Source: Mauremys mutica | Taxonomy: Eukaryota; Chordata; Testudines; Geoemydidae | Assembly (NCBI RefSeq): GCF_020497125.1 | Contig: NC_059081.1 | Span: 14,541,105-14,605,104 of the forward strand | DNA: 64,000 nucleotides | Reading direction: 5' to 3' | Shown: piece after piece, positions 21,901 through 33,765 of the stretch | Layout of the letters: each line of letters begins with the position of its first letter | Position numbering within the stretch: position 1 is the stretch's first letter | Program-made: the position numbers and the translations under genes | Notes under the pieces: generated by a model | What the model was told of the DNA's origin: nothing | Seen by the model: only the letters and a program-made list of their open reading frames with translations | The model's database searches: none

Positions 21901-24900
21901 TAAATGGGGGAGGGGGTGAAGCAAACAAATGAAGATTTCTGTTCTTTTACAGTTGTGCTGGTAATTCAAATGTCTGCTGTATGTGAGCCAGGACTATTTT
22001 TTTTTTCTGTTTGTAAAAGGAGGAAAAAACACTGAGGGCCAAGGGCAGAGATGAGCTGATGAGTGTATGAAAGTCTAGAGGGAGTCAAAGCTGGTTTGTC
22101 TATCTTCACTGCAGTGTTAATTCAAGTATTGACCGTAACCTGGCTCCCCTCCCCACCTCCACCCCTCTGCTGTGAGCTTAGTGGCGCTTTCAATCTGAGC
22201 GAGCTGTTTTGTCTGGGGCTATCCACTAAATTCCGAGTGCTACTTATGCTTGGGCTGCTACTCTACCCACTTTGCAGTGAGGATGCAGGCTAAGTTACTC
22301 TAGTGCTGATAGTCTTCCAGTGCCACCCCACAATAACCTCTGTGTGGCCAGAAGACCGCTAATTTCTCCCACAACTCACAGAGTGGCACAGCTTACTGCT
22401 ACACTCAGAACAATGGGGTGTGCCCCAGAAGTCCTAGTACTGAATGCAGCATGATTGCAGAGCCACACTTGAGTTACTAGGTCCACAATGCGACTGCTCA
22501 CTCCTAAACTGCTAATCCAGTTCTTGCTGTTTGTTCCCCAGACTCCTGACAGTTATGTATAGGCATCTAAAATGTTGAGCAGGTTCCCCCACTGTTATGC
22601 CTCTTGTTGATTCCCTCTAACACTTGATCTTTCTCACAATAGTGATTTGTTTGTCAGCATTTAATCATTCTCCACTCAGGTGTGTCTCTCTCAAGATAAG
22701 AAAGCTCAAGAAATATATGGGCCAATTTTTCTTCCTGTGTAACTCATTCAAGTCAGTACAGTGACACCAGGAGTGAATTTGACCTGTATATATATATTAA
22801 TTGTCAGCCACCCTAAAGACATTCATGCTACTGCAAGAGAAACTAAAAGGGCAGTTGAAATGTGAGGATCTCTGTAAGTTGGTTGCTCTTTAACAACAAA
22901 TTCTAAACAGCTGATGAAAAATGTCAGTGTCAAATGATAAAACAAAATTAAAACAAGCACATAACTCCTGTTATCAAGCACACTTTAAACAGCTAGTCCC
23001 AAAAGCAGTTTGTGGGTGGCATAAGAGAAGAAAAACACTTCTATGGATCTGTGGCTGCTACTGCTAAATTGACCTTTTGACCCAAGCGGCTATTCAAAAC
23101 TTGAGGTTTGTAGATTATTCCAGTTGGGAGGAGAAATTGATGATGGAGTCTTGTGCATGTGATTCAATCTTGTTTATATAAAACAAAATTATAAAAGATT
23201 CAGCCCTATTTCCCTGAACATGAGAGGAACCAGTTTCTCATGGCTCTAAACTTCTTTCCATCAGCTTTCATTCTAGGCTTTTTTACACATACACATTCCT
23301 GTGTGCACACGCAAGCACACCCTTTAGCCAAAACAATATCCAACAAAGCCCCTCTGCTCAGATTATTTGAATTCCTGAATCAACTCCTATATCCCTTTTG
23401 TTTTGGGTGGTGGCATTTGCTCGACAGTCTTAACTATCTTAAATGATGTATCACAGTTAAACCTATAACTCTACTAATATATGTACTGTTATAAATAGCC
23501 CAAATCGAAGACCAGCATCATGTTTTGCGGTGTTCCGAGGAATAACTCAGGTAGGGTATTCACTCTCTGATCAGAGAGGGGAGGGGCAATCAGAGTTGCC
23601 TCTGTCTGGAGTCACACTGCCAAAGGGTTGCACTGTGAACTGCATCATCCGCTCTTCTCTCCCTCCCTCCCCCCCACCACAAAAACCCTGTCCTGACTTT
23701 TCTTCTGCTAAAAGGCTGCTGGAAGAGCAGGAATTGAGATGCAGGAGGGTAAGATGCTGGAGGATGTGGCTGAGAAGACAGGATGTGTTTCTTAGTTAAA
23801 TGGATACTGCTGACTAAAAATCATCCAAAAAACAAAGGATATTTAAAGTCAATTTTTTTTCGTCTTTTGTGCTGTTTGATTACATTTTGCAGGGTGTTCA
23901 GCTTAGACAAGTAGAGCAGACAGGTCATTTTCACTTTCGGGCTCCCAAGCAATAGACCAATGATGAAATTTTGGATTACAAACACTGCAGGGAAATGTTT
24001 CCATCCAGTGAAAAAACGTCTGTTACAGTATATACATGAATAGTTACCTTAGACACTGTAGACCATGTTCTCATCAAACGAATGGCCAGACTATAAGTCT
24101 GGATGTATATTAGCTAGAGACTCAAGGAAGTCCATTAGGGACTTCATTGTTGCTCCTGACTTTTAGATGGAAGTTGTTTAAATACTATGGGAGCTGTATA
24201 AAACTCCAAGACCCAGGCTGATTGTTACTTTACTTAAACATCTTTAATGTCCAAAATGGAACTGGAACACTTACGGGTCAGTCTTCCTTGAGAGATCTTT
24301 GGCACATCCCATTTAATGCTGATTCAGGAATACAGCAAGAACAGCTTCTTGTGGTGTCTTGCCTTTCTGTTCCTGGTCTTTGTGGACCCACAGAAGGCTC
24401 CCCAATTCATGCTATATATGTAGGATACACTTTCAAGAGCAACATTGTTACTTCTCCAGCATTAAGTTCCATCCCTTCAATTTGTTGTTGCTGTTTGTTG
24501 AATCCATTTGGCATCTCATTTTACCAGAATTAAGTTTGGGGGCTGGATTGGAATGAACAATCTGTTGTGCTTCCTCATGCATTTCTGTTCACTGTCCATG
24601 TGTTACTATGCCCCCTTTGCCTGTTATAACACAATGCTTTGGCAGTGACTGGCAATATCTTGTAAAGATGCCCGGGCTAATTTGAATAAATTTACCTAAA
24701 GGCTGTCAATGGCTTTTTGGCAACTCATTCTTCAGCAATACATCCTTCCAGTAGTGCTAGATGTTGAGAAACCACTCTCTTGAGTGGACCAGTCCAGTAA
24801 AGCGTAGCCATGCTGCAGAATGACTGCCAGTGTGTTAATCCTGGGAAGTGATTTTGTTAAAATGGCCATACTGTGAACAGAACCTTCTTGAATTCTGCTT

Positions 24901-25430
24901 TTCTGTAACTTGCACGTCTCTTGCATTTACATGAGGGAAAAGCAACCTCTGGCAGAGATGACTTCTGTGGCACTTCCCCCTGCCTTATTATTGGGGCCAG
25001 CAGGAGAAAGTGCCACCCCCAGACCTGAGTGGAGAGCTCTCTAATAAAGCCAGGGGCTCAAGAACATCAATTACGTATTCCCCAAAACAGGAGAACCCAG
25101 CAAGCAGGCCACCCAGTCTACTTTCCCTCCTCACAATCTCCTAGGGAGGAAGCAAGTAGGAAAGAATAAACCTTCCAGTTGTCTCCACTCCAGGAAGAGG
25201 AACTACTTGTGCGCCTGCTCCTTGAACCTCTTTTTCCCCTCCTGAAGAACCTAGGTTGTGGGAGATGGGGGTTGCCAGCACTATTCTACTTTCCCATCAG
25301 ATCATCTACGACAGGGGCGGGAGCTCATGGACACTGTCTGTAGGCAGGAGAAGCAGCTTGGTGGTACCCTACTCCTTTATCTTCAACTACTTTAGGAGGC
25401 AGCCAGCTGCTCTTCTGTCCTTTCTAGATC
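21901..25430. other. No gene recognised
   Basis: The segment 22075-22320 has weak Harbinger-MITE character (CACTGCAGTGTTAATTCAAG, then later GCTACTCTACCCACTTTGCAGTG) and 22720-22790 resembles a half of the short palindromic family. Otherwise there is no supported feature. Frames such as 24222-24533 show no protein-like pattern. Confidence 0.35.
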
Positions 25431-25436
25431 TCCAGG

Positions 25437-25545
25437 ATGTCCGCTTGTCTGCTTCCTTCATCCCAGATCTTTGGAGGCTAGGGATGAAAACCTAATCCCC
25501 CCTCTCAAATCCAGCTGGAGCCATCTTCAGGAGAACAGGGATTTT
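25437..25545 (+). repeat. Dispersed repeat, copy 1
   Basis: CTGCTTCCTTCATCCCAGAT, CTAGGGATGAAAACCTAATC and GGAGCCATCTTCAGGAGAAC match copy 2 at about 27320-27425 with a few substitutions and small gaps, in the same orientation 1.9 kb apart. I do not know the family. Confidence 0.75.
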
Positions 25546-27230
25546 GCTTTTAGTTTGGTGGATGCTGGGTTACCTTAACCTGCGAACTTGACAGAGCCAG
25601 TATAATTGCAACACTGGGTGCAGGAGGAGTGGGGTCCCCCTGCAGAGGAATAGAGAGGTGGTATGTGGGTCAGCCACTCACCAGAAGATGTTTCCAAATG
25701 GCTTTTTCCTTCATCCCCTGGATAGGGGAGCACTGCCCACAAAATATACTAGTGAGGAGAAGGGATAATAGGCCCCCAGATCTCCTGTCCCTGCACCAAG
25801 TGTGAGCTCATGTAAGGAAGAAGCTCAGAAGTAGGATGTCTTAGGGTGCAGGAGTGCTGGTATTTGGGGATCTGAACATCAGGACTCTGAACATTAGCCC
25901 TTCTATCCAGGACTGATCAGCTATGGTCTTGTGCTCATTCATGTAAAAATCTGAGATATGCAGTACACCGTGGACAACACATTTCAGTGTCTGACAGCCA
26001 AAATCCACCTCTTACCTGAGCATATAACTCTGGTTGATATTACTGGGAGTTGCATATATGTTCACAAGGGCACAACTGGGTCCCACAACAGCAGTAAAAG
26101 GAGAGCCCTCATAAAAAACTTCACAAAAATAACTTTTTTTAATGCAGATCACTTTTTTGCGCAGACTATTTTTTTCTTTAGCTCTTACTGACTACACAAC
26201 AAATGATAATATGAAATCAAACATGACACCTTACGTGCAGGACCTGACTCTGACAGATGGAGCTGTGTTTAAATGGTTTCATGTTGCCAGTTCCAATAAA
26301 GCAAAATACACAAACGCTAAAGCCTAATGGGAAAAATAAAAATGTTCAGTTCTTGGAAGTGGACCAGGAAAAGGTAGAAGCAAAGAGCAGGGAGAAGAAA
26401 ACTCTAATACAATACAATAGGAACAAGCTTGTCACCAGGTTAACAACTATGAAGGGGGGAGTAAGGTATTTCTGGTGTATCGGAATTACTGATTATTAAA
26501 GGGAACAAGAATGTTTCAAGTCCAACTTGGGTTTCGTTTTGCCCGAGTATTATGGGGCAGAGGGGATGCCAATTTACAGGCTTCTTATTGGCTCTGCAAA
26601 GTGATGAATGTCACTTACGGAATTCAACCATGGTTCTTGACAACTGTGTGCTCTGGGATCCTCAGATGCTATAAATCAGTATAGCACCATTGAAGTCAAT
26701 GTGCTTACTCCCATTTACAATAGCTGGGGATCTGCCCCTCAAAGTCCTAAGGCTAAGATTAGCCCCCCAAAAAATCCAAAAAACCCAAGAAATGACTTTT
26801 TTGTGGGCCTAACCTGTAAGAGGCCTGACTTTTTGAATCAATAGGAACTTGCTGAAGTCTTGGCCTAAGCCGTCTCAAGGTACATGAGGCTGTTTGAACC
26901 TCAGAATCAGTTTTGTTTTAAGCAGGTGAGAAAATCCTATAAATCCTGAGGAAAAGAGTAATTCACCTGAAAAGAAGGAAGCTACCTTCACCCAGTGAAT
27001 TTGTATGGATGTCCATTTACACACCATGAATAACATTGCTTGAAAAACAGATTGTGTGTGTGTGTGAAAACTGCTTGAAATGATTCAGTGGGAAAACTAG
27101 TGAGAATAATCTCAATTTAAAAAGAAAAGGCAAAAATTGCTGGTTCTACTTTTGATATGAAACTTTGTACTACTACTGGTGCCTCATTTGGCCTCTTAAG
27201 ATGGTGATTGATGCATCCTTCCCAACGGTA
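25546..27230. other. No gene recognised
   Basis: A fragment at about 26660-26745 (GATCCTCAGATGCTATAAAT, CACCATTGAAGTCAATGTGC, TAGCTGGGGATCTGCCCC) is an imperfect palindrome of the 'CATTGACTTCAATG' type. The rest shows no supported feature. Confidence 0.4.
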
Positions 27231-27319
27231 GTGCCTCAGTGTTGCCAACTCTTTTGATTTTTTGTCTCGTGTTATTTGATGGGTCTTGTTAAGCCACTAA
27301 TCCACGTGATTACGGTTTG

Positions 27320-27425
27320 CCTGCTTCCTTTATCCTAGATCTTTAGAGGATAGGGATGTGAGCCTAATCCCCCCCTCAAATCCAAATGGAGCCATCTTCA
27401 GGAGAACAGGGATTTCCCTTTAGCC
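27320..27425 (+). repeat. Dispersed repeat, copy 2
   Basis: Partner of the 25437-25545 copy: CTGCTTCCTTTATCCTAGAT, ATAGGGATGTGAGCCTAATC, GGAGCCATCTTCAGGAGAAC. The upstream flank (GTTGCCAACTCTTTTGATTT) differs from copy 1's flank, which favours two insertions over one local duplication. Confidence 0.75.
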
Positions 27426-27579
27426 TGCTGCATTAGTAAAATAAGTTTCTAGCCCTTGTTGTGGAGAAAAGCTTGAAAAAGTGAATCAATTGAACATTAA
27501 AGACTCAAATCAGAAGGCAAATAAAAACATCTGATTTTTAAGCTGTATTTGTTAAATAAATAAATTTGAAGAGTCCCAT

Positions 27580-27740
27580 TATTTTGTGGGGCCCAGGACT
27601 GGTGGAAGCTCACTAAAAGTGGAGGAGCCACCAGTGCCCAAACCGTGGCCCCATCCCTTCTCCCGAGCCCCTGCCCTCATACTGCTGCTTGCCCCCCCAC
27701 CCCCACTCCCCCTCACTCCTCCCCTGTGTTCTGGCACTCC
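27580..27740. repeat. C-rich hAT-like fragment
   Basis: GTGGAAGCTCACTAAAAGTG, GAGGAGCCACCAGTGCCCAA and a long CCCC-rich tract with CCGAGCCCCTGCCCTC resemble the GC-rich interiors of the hAT elements elsewhere in the window. No ends or TSD could be fixed. Confidence 0.35.
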
Positions 27741-27905
27741 TAGTGAGACCTGATGCTTGAGTATTGAATTCTTGGGATTGGCAATATTGGTACCTGGATG
27801 TTGGGGACAGCGGACAGAGCAGCAGGATTTAGTCCTGTGCTACAGGAGTATTCTGTGCTGCCTTGCCAGATTCCCACCAGGCCCAGACATCCCATTTAGG
27901 AGCTG

Positions 27906-27978
27906 CATCTGAAGAAGTGGGGGTTTTTACCCACGAAATAAATCTGCTAGTCTTTAAGGTGCCATTGGACTCCTCGTT
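27906..27978 (-). mobile_element. 5'-truncated turtle tRNA-type SINE with 12-bp TSD
   Basis: On the plus strand: CATCTGAAGAAGTGGGGGTT, TTTACCCACGAAATAAATCT, GCTAGTCTTTAAGGTGCCAT, TGGACTCCTCGTT. This is the reverse of the SINE tail. ATTTAGGAGCTG flanks both sides exactly (27894-27905 and 27979-27990). The tRNA-like head is missing, as in a truncated LINE-mobilised insertion. Confidence 0.9.
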
Positions 27979-28072
27979 ATTTAGGAGCTGTTGGCTCTGC
28001 TAGTTGAACTACCCACTTTCCTGTTTTCCTTCCAACGTTTGAATCCAAATTACAGCTATTCCATTCACATAT

Positions 28073-28800
28073 GTGCTAGGAGGGGGCAAGGTCTCATTTG
28101 CCCTCTGCATCTATGCTAGTAGTCAGAATGGGGTCATGGTGGATGATCAGGAGAACATGAACTCCCTGTGTGACACTGTGGCCAAAAGAGCTAAGATGAT
28201 CTTTGGGTGCATAAACAGGGGAATCTCAAGTAGGGTAGGGAAATTATTTTTACCTCTGCATGAGGCACTGGTGCAGCTACTATTGGAATACTGTGTCCAG
28301 TTCTGGTGTCAACAATTCAAGAAGGATGTTACTAAATTGAAGAGGGTTTAGAAAAGAGCCACAAAAATGATTAAAGGATTAGCTGTATAGTGATAGATTT
28401 AAGGAGCTTAATCTATTTTATTTCAACAAAGAGAAGGTTAAGGGGAGACTCAATTAGCCTATAAGTACCTATGTGGGGAACAAATATTTGATAATGGGTT
28501 CTTCAATCTAGCAGAGAGAAGTAGAACATGATCCAAAGGCTGGAAGTTGAAGCTAGACCAATCCAGAATGGAAATAAAATTAAAGCGGGCGGAGGGGTGG
28601 TAATTAACCATTAGAACAATTTATCAAGGGACATAGTGGATTTGCCATTGCTGGAAATTTTAAAATCAAGATTGGATGACTTTTTAAATGGTATGGTAGT
28701 TCCAAAGGAATTATTTTAGAGAGGTTCTAGGTCCTCTGTCAAACAGGTGGTCAGACTACATAATCGCAATGGTCCCATCTGGCCTTGAAATCTATACATT
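28073..28800 (+). mobile_element. CR1 LINE 3' fragment with end of reverse-transcriptase ORF
   Basis: The open frame 28073-28351 ends the CR1 ORF2-like protein: NGVMVDDQENMNSLCDTVAK, RAKMIFGCINRGISSRVGK and LLEYCVQFWCQQFKKDVTKL are typical of the C-terminal part after the reverse-transcriptase domain. A stop interrupts it, with RATKMIKGLA continuing after. The 3' UTR follows (AATATTTGATAATGGGTTCT, GGTCAGACTACATAATCGCA, GGTCCCATCTGGCCTTGAAA) and ends near 28800. It is 5' truncated and cannot be active. Confidence 0.9.
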
Positions 28801-29033
28801 CAGCAAATCTTTCTGTAGGACAGACTGCCCAGTTCTTTCTGCAATCCTTGATGTATTTTAGGTATGGTAATGCACATCATTCTGTAATAGGGTGTCACTG
28901 TGTGCATGGCCAAGAGACCGTGAAACAAAGGTGATTAGCTCCACCATAACCATGCAAAATTATCAGTAATATTTGAATATCCCTTTTCAGAGCACCTAGT
29001 CTGAATAACATTACTACTGATTCACCACCTCAC
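28801..29033. other. No feature recognised between CR1 and Harbinger
   Basis: Short AT-rich spacer with no supported feature. Confidence 0.4.
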
Positions 29034-29360
29034 TAAGGGTACATCTACAGTATGAAATTGTTTCAAACTTATTCTATTCAAATTTTTGGAAGCAATTTTA
29101 TACATTCAGTGTTGTGTGTGTGTCCCCACTAAAGTGTGTGAATTCGGCGGAGTGTGTCCACAGTACTGAGGCTAGCATCGAATGTTGGAGTGATGCACTA
29201 TGGGAAGCTATCCCGCAGTACCTGCTGCCTATTGGAATTGTGCCATATTGCCAGTAGACAGTGCAGTACGGTGCACCGCCTGTCTCCTGGTACTATGAAT
29301 CCACCTCGCATGTCCTCTCATCTTTCTATCTACTCTTTTATCTAACCATTTCCAGCCTTT

Positions 29361-29645
29361 TTTCTGCTACCATGAACCGAGCAGCACAGCTTCCGCCAAT
29401 AACTCTGCTCTCCCGCTCTTGCATCGCTAGCTAACTTTTCTATGTTGTCTGTCCTGGGCTCCCGTGGAAGCTACAGAAGGCAACAATTCCCCGCCGTTTT
29501 TCAGCCATCGTGAACAGAGCCACAGAGCTTCCGCCACAAACTCTGATCTCCCGCTCTTGCAGCTCTAGCGAGCTTCCCCACTCCATGAAAGCTACAGAAG
29601 ACAACAATTTACTGCCGTTTATTGGCCATCTTGAACAGAGCAGCT
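29361..29645 (+). repeat. Tandem duplication in the Harbinger 5' region
   Basis: Units begin at about 29361, 29499 and 29620 (third partial), giving spacings of 138 and 121 bp. Shared words are TGAAC(C/A)GAGC, CAGAGCTTCCGCC / CACAGCTTCCGCC, CTCCCGCTCTTGCA, and AGCTACAGAAG(G/A)CAACAAT. Differences between the units show the duplication is old. Confidence 0.75.
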
Positions 29646-29705
29646 CTCCTACGTTTCGCGCCCTCTTTCCAGGATTACCCATGCAGGCACCATAGCACGG
29701 CAATC

Positions 29706-30728
29706 ATGGAGCCCACTCACCTCTCCGCTGCAGTTTTGACCATTGTAAATACCATGCATATTATCCAGCAGTATGTGCAGTAACTGCAAAACCAGGCGAG
29801 GAAGCGACAACAACGCAATTACTATATTGATGAGGACATGGGCACAGACATTCCTAGAAGCACGGCATGTGGCAATTGGGAGATCATGGTGGCATTGGGC
29901 CAGGTTCATTCCGTGGAATGCTGATTCTGGGCCTGGGAAACAAGCACAAACTGGTGGGACCACATAGTGTTGCAGGTCTGGGATGATTCCCAGTGGCTGC
30001 GAAACGTTTTGTATGTGTAGGGCCACTTTCATGGAACTTTGTGATTTGCTGTCTCCTGCCCTGAAGTGAAAAGACACCAAAATGAGAGCAGCCCTCACAG
30101 TTGAGAAGCGAGTGGCCATAGCACTGTGGAAGCTTGCAACGCCTGACAGCTCCCGGTCAGTTGGGAATCAGTTTGGAGTGGACAAATCTACTGTGGGGGC
30201 TGCTGTGCTGCAAGAGGCCAATGCAATCATTGAGCAGCTGCTATCAAGGGTTGTGACTTTGGGAAATGTGCAGACCATTGTGGATGGCTTTAATGCGCTG
30301 GGGTTCCCTAACTGTGGTGGAGCGATAGAAGGAACGCATATCCCTATCTTGGCCCTGGCACACCAGGGCGGCCAGTACGTAAATCACAAGGGATACTTTT
30401 CCATGGTGCTGCAAGCACTGGTGGATCACAAGGGATGTTTCACTGACATCAATGTGGGATGGCCGGGAAAGGTACTTTTGGAGGTTTGAAAGCACGCTGG
30501 TGCAGTTTACTAACTCGGTTAGATCTTAGCACAACCAACATTCCAATTGTAATTGCTGCTTGTTGTGTGCTCCACAATATCTGTGATAGTAAGGGGGAGA
30601 CATTTATGGTGGGGTGGGAGGTTGAGGCAACTTGCCTGGTGGCCAATTTCGCACAGCCAGACAACAGGGTGATTAGAAGAGTGCAGCAGGGTGCACTGCG
30701 CATCAGAGAAGCTTTTAAAGTTTCATGA
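29706..30728 (+). pseudogene. Harbinger (HARBI1-like) transposase pseudogene
   Basis: The intact protein would be a DDE nuclease that cuts and joins transposon ends. The first part (from ATG at 29706) has stops and frameshifts but retains QVWDDSQWLRN and, from 30082, MRAALTVEKRVAIALWKLAT, QFGVDKSTVGAAVL and FPNCGGAIEGTHIPIL. The last motif normally carries the first catalytic Asp (GAIDGTHI-like); here it is Glu. VDHKGCFTDINVGWPGK follows, with the second-Asp region. The frame then jumps at about 30475: a second frame (30459-30728) resumes at GTFGGLKARWCSLLTRLDL and AACCVLHNICDSKGE, the C-terminal region. The segment expected between them (HDARVF-like onward) is missing, and the usual Glu before FGRLKARW is not seen. 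This is a dead copy. Confidence 0.9.
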
Positions 30729-31367
30729 CTGGCCAGGGTATGATGTGACAGTTGTGTGCTTCTCTTGAAGTTACCTGCCCCCTATATATATGAAAAGAAA
30801 TAAAGTCAAAATTGTTTAAAAACTGTTCTTTATTTATTGCACAACACATTGAGAGAAATCCAAAGGTAGACTGGGGAGGGGATGGGGGCATTGGGTTGGG
30901 GAGTGGAGGAGGAGGGAAGGACAAGTCCAGAAACCAAATCAAGTTTGCATATGCCAGATTTCTGCTGCTTGGGCAATCCTCTGGGGTTGAGTGTGTGGGT
31001 CCCAATAGCCTCCCCCCCTCATGTTCTTGGGTGTCTGGGTGAGGAGGCTATGGAACTTGGGGAGGAGGGCTTTTCCTGCACACCTGGCTAGTGCATTGGA
31101 GTTGAGTGTTGTCCAGAGCGGTCACAAGGGAGCATTCTGGGATAGCTCCTGGAGGCCAATAATGTTGAATTACATCCACAATACCTTTAACTCGGGATTG
31201 CGATCTCGATTTAAGCGCTACTCAACTTGCCAAGGTGGAGTACAGAAATCAGATTAAAAAAACATTTAAATTAAAAAAAATAAAGTTTGGTCGTGTGGAT
31301 GGAATCTTTTTTTTCCAAATTAACTCTGCTAATTCTGAAATAACAGTCTAGTGTAGACCAGGCCTAA

Positions 31368-32490
31368 ATTACACATGGAGTGCTTAATTCTGCTGAGTCA
31401 CAGTGGTGCAATCCCAGGGAACAGGGGCTTGCTCTCCCCCTGTCCAATGACCTTGCTGCATGTCATGCCCCTTCATGATTCTGTTACAGGAGTCTATAGA
31501 CAATGCCCTTTTTATTGTGCTTGAAAAAGATTAACAACGGTTCTGTCAAACTTAGTCCAGTAGCTTCCATTCTTTGTGATAAACTGGGAGCCATGACCAT
31601 TCAGTGTCTGCATGCTGCAGTGGTTGGTGGGGGACATTCTCAGTTTTAACTGACCAGCTGGGTACAAACTTGCCCATATAGTATGTCATTAAACTCTACT
31701 TTAAATTTGTTATGGATGTTTAACACTGTTTAGCTGTATGCAGTGGAGTTGCAGTCACGTCAGTCCCAGGATATTAGAGACATTACCTCGCCTACCGTGT
31801 CTCTCTACTATGCTTACTGTTTTACCAGCCTTCATTATTGTTAACCAGGTCTTTCTGTGTGAGTTACGTTCCTTTTTCTTACATCTGTTAACTTTCTCCT
31901 TTGCTGCCCTTGTCTGGTGCCACAGGTTTTCTTACGAGCCACTCCGGCAGGCAGTTAGCCATCTTGTTTGAAGTATGAGTTATTTCTTCTGTAGGATTTA
32001 ACTACAATCTTCTGGAATTCCAGAAACACACTAATTTCAGATGAACACTAAGCAACATTTCATTCATTTGGGAACAATATTGAACAGTGACTTGAAAGTC
32101 TGTATTGTGGGTGCCTCAGCAGGAATCTCACAGGTATAGAGAATATTTCTTGTACACAAATGTACCCCTCTACTTGTAAAATGTTTATTTCTTAGCACTT
32201 ATTTGTAGTTGCACACTCTAAAAGGGATTAAAATAGGTTTTACATTTGCTAGTGATTTAATTATGAGAGCACACAAAGCCAAAATCTCTCATGCGGGAGC
32301 AAATGAGATACAAAGCTAGCTTACTGTCACTAAGTGCTTTATCAAGACTATAAGCACAGACTACAGATATATAAATGAACAAGTGGGAAAAACGTTATGC
32401 AAGGAGGGTGGAGAATGTTTCAGGAGATGTGGAGCTCTTTTTATCTTTAGCCCATGGTTCAGATTCAGACAGGATGATTAGGATGGAAGT
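31368..32490. other. No gene recognised
   Basis: AT-rich DNA without a supported feature. The 77-codon frame at 31738-31971 looks like chance. Confidence 0.4.
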
Positions 32491-32499
32491 TGTTACTCT

Positions 32500-32575
32500 T
32501 GGGGCCTGAGTCAAAGCCACTTAAGTTGAGGCATCTTTTCCATTGATTTCAGTGTGCTTTGGATCAGGTCCCTAA
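32500..32575. repeat. Palindromic 'GGATCAGG' repeat
   Basis: GGGGCCTGAGTCAAAGCCAC on the left faces GTGCTTTGGATCAGGTCCC on the right around TTCCATTGATTTCA. It is an imperfect hairpin of about 75 bp, a common type in this window. Confidence 0.55.
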
Positions 32576-32867
32576 TCACTTATGGCTATCTCTTGTCTTC
32601 TCAGGCTTCTAGTAGACAAACATCCTCATCAGGAAAAGCACCATAATTACTGTGGCAATGGTGTTCATGATCAGCAGACACTCCTGGGTCAAGTGGCCCT
32701 GGTGACTGAATAATCTAACTCTTCAATGTGGGACCTTTGGGACAAGATTTGGGCACACTGGCAGGGCTTGCACTGCCACTGCTTGTTCCGTCCCTGCTCT
32801 GGGGAATAAGATCTATGCACACCTATATTTTTGTGGGTGCAAATATTAGTGGGACAGTACAATGTAA

Positions 32868-32950
32868 AGTATCAGGGGGTAGCCGTGTTAGTCTGTATCC
32901 ACAAAAACAAAAAGGAGTCCGGTGTGTTAGTCTTTAAGGTGCCACCAGAC
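32868..32950 (+). mobile_element. Turtle SINE with internal inversion
   Basis: The plus-strand head (GGGGGTAGCCGTGTTAGTCT, GTATCCACAAAAACAAAAAG, GAGTCCGGTG) is followed at 32925 by TGTTAGTCTTTAAGGTGCCA, the reverse complement of what should come next (GGTGGCACCTTAAAGACTAACA in the family). A normal tail is absent. The flanks AGTACAATGT (32856-32865) and ACATTGTACT (32951-32960) are a 10-bp inverted match rather than a direct TSD. Confidence 0.8.
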
Positions 32951-33765
32951 ACATTGTACTAAAACAAGGAAAGACATCGAGTTTCCTGATTGCATCCACA
33001 AATTGGTGATTTTGATATCTATAAAGCCTCAATTGCAGATGTAGTTTTGTGCCCAGGGTTAAGTCTCTCTATGCACTAACCAAAAATGAGGCCAGTCTCT
33101 AAAAACCTATAAAGGTTTTTAACTTTAAAAGGAAAAAGATATTGTGATGGGTATACTCTGATCTTTCCCCTTTGACTGAGAGTCACATCATGGCTGGCCT
33201 GTTACCTCCATATGATATCCTGTCATTTGCATTAAACATGTCCAAAACTGAACTCTCTTTTTCCCCATTAAATGATCTCCTACTTCTTCGCTGACAACTC
33301 CACTAGCCTCCCATTCATTCATACGCCACTTATTTTTGACTCCTCCAAGTTTGTCTCCTCTCATCCAAATCATGCCACTTCTCCTTCTGTTACCATAAAT
33401 CACCTTTCACTCTGTTCCCAGTGGTCTATTTCATCTATTGCTTCTTTGCCACCCATGGGGGTTCATGACTTGCTCCAATCCAGTTAATTTATCATGCTAT
33501 TGCTAAATTAATCTGCCTTGCTTACTGCTCCATCCTCTGGTTCCTTCAGGCTGACTTTGTTTCATTCTGCATCAAGTTCAAACTCAAGGCTCTTCAATGA
33601 TGCCATCTCCTCTCCCCTTGCATGCTATCTGCCAGATACTGAGAACCCTTCATTTCCTTTCCCCACTTGAAAATGTATAGCTGGAAAAGCTTTGTTTCTT
33701 CATTACACAAAGGAACCTCACTCCCTTCCTTACAGTCTATCCTCAAAACTACCTCCTGAAAGCTA

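Larger units (their letters stand above)
29037..31364 (+). mobile_element. PIF/Harbinger DNA transposon, 2.3 kb, degenerate
   Basis: The left end GGGTACATCTACAGTATGA and the reverse complement of the right end (GGCCTGGTCTACACTAGACT) are related. TAA lies directly outside both ends (29034-29036 and 31365-31367), the 3-bp target duplication expected for Harbinger. Inside are a 5' non-coding part with a tandem duplication, a broken transposase (29706-30728), an AATAAA at about 30798, and a 3' non-coding part with G-rich sequence. I see no second MYB/trihelix-type ORF. Length and content suggest an internally deleted, non-autonomous copy. Confidence 0.88.

Noticed and set aside
21245..21928. Several overlapping frames of 100-135 codons
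   Set aside because: Located in an LTR-like GC-rich block and open on both strands; no gag-like or other motif found.
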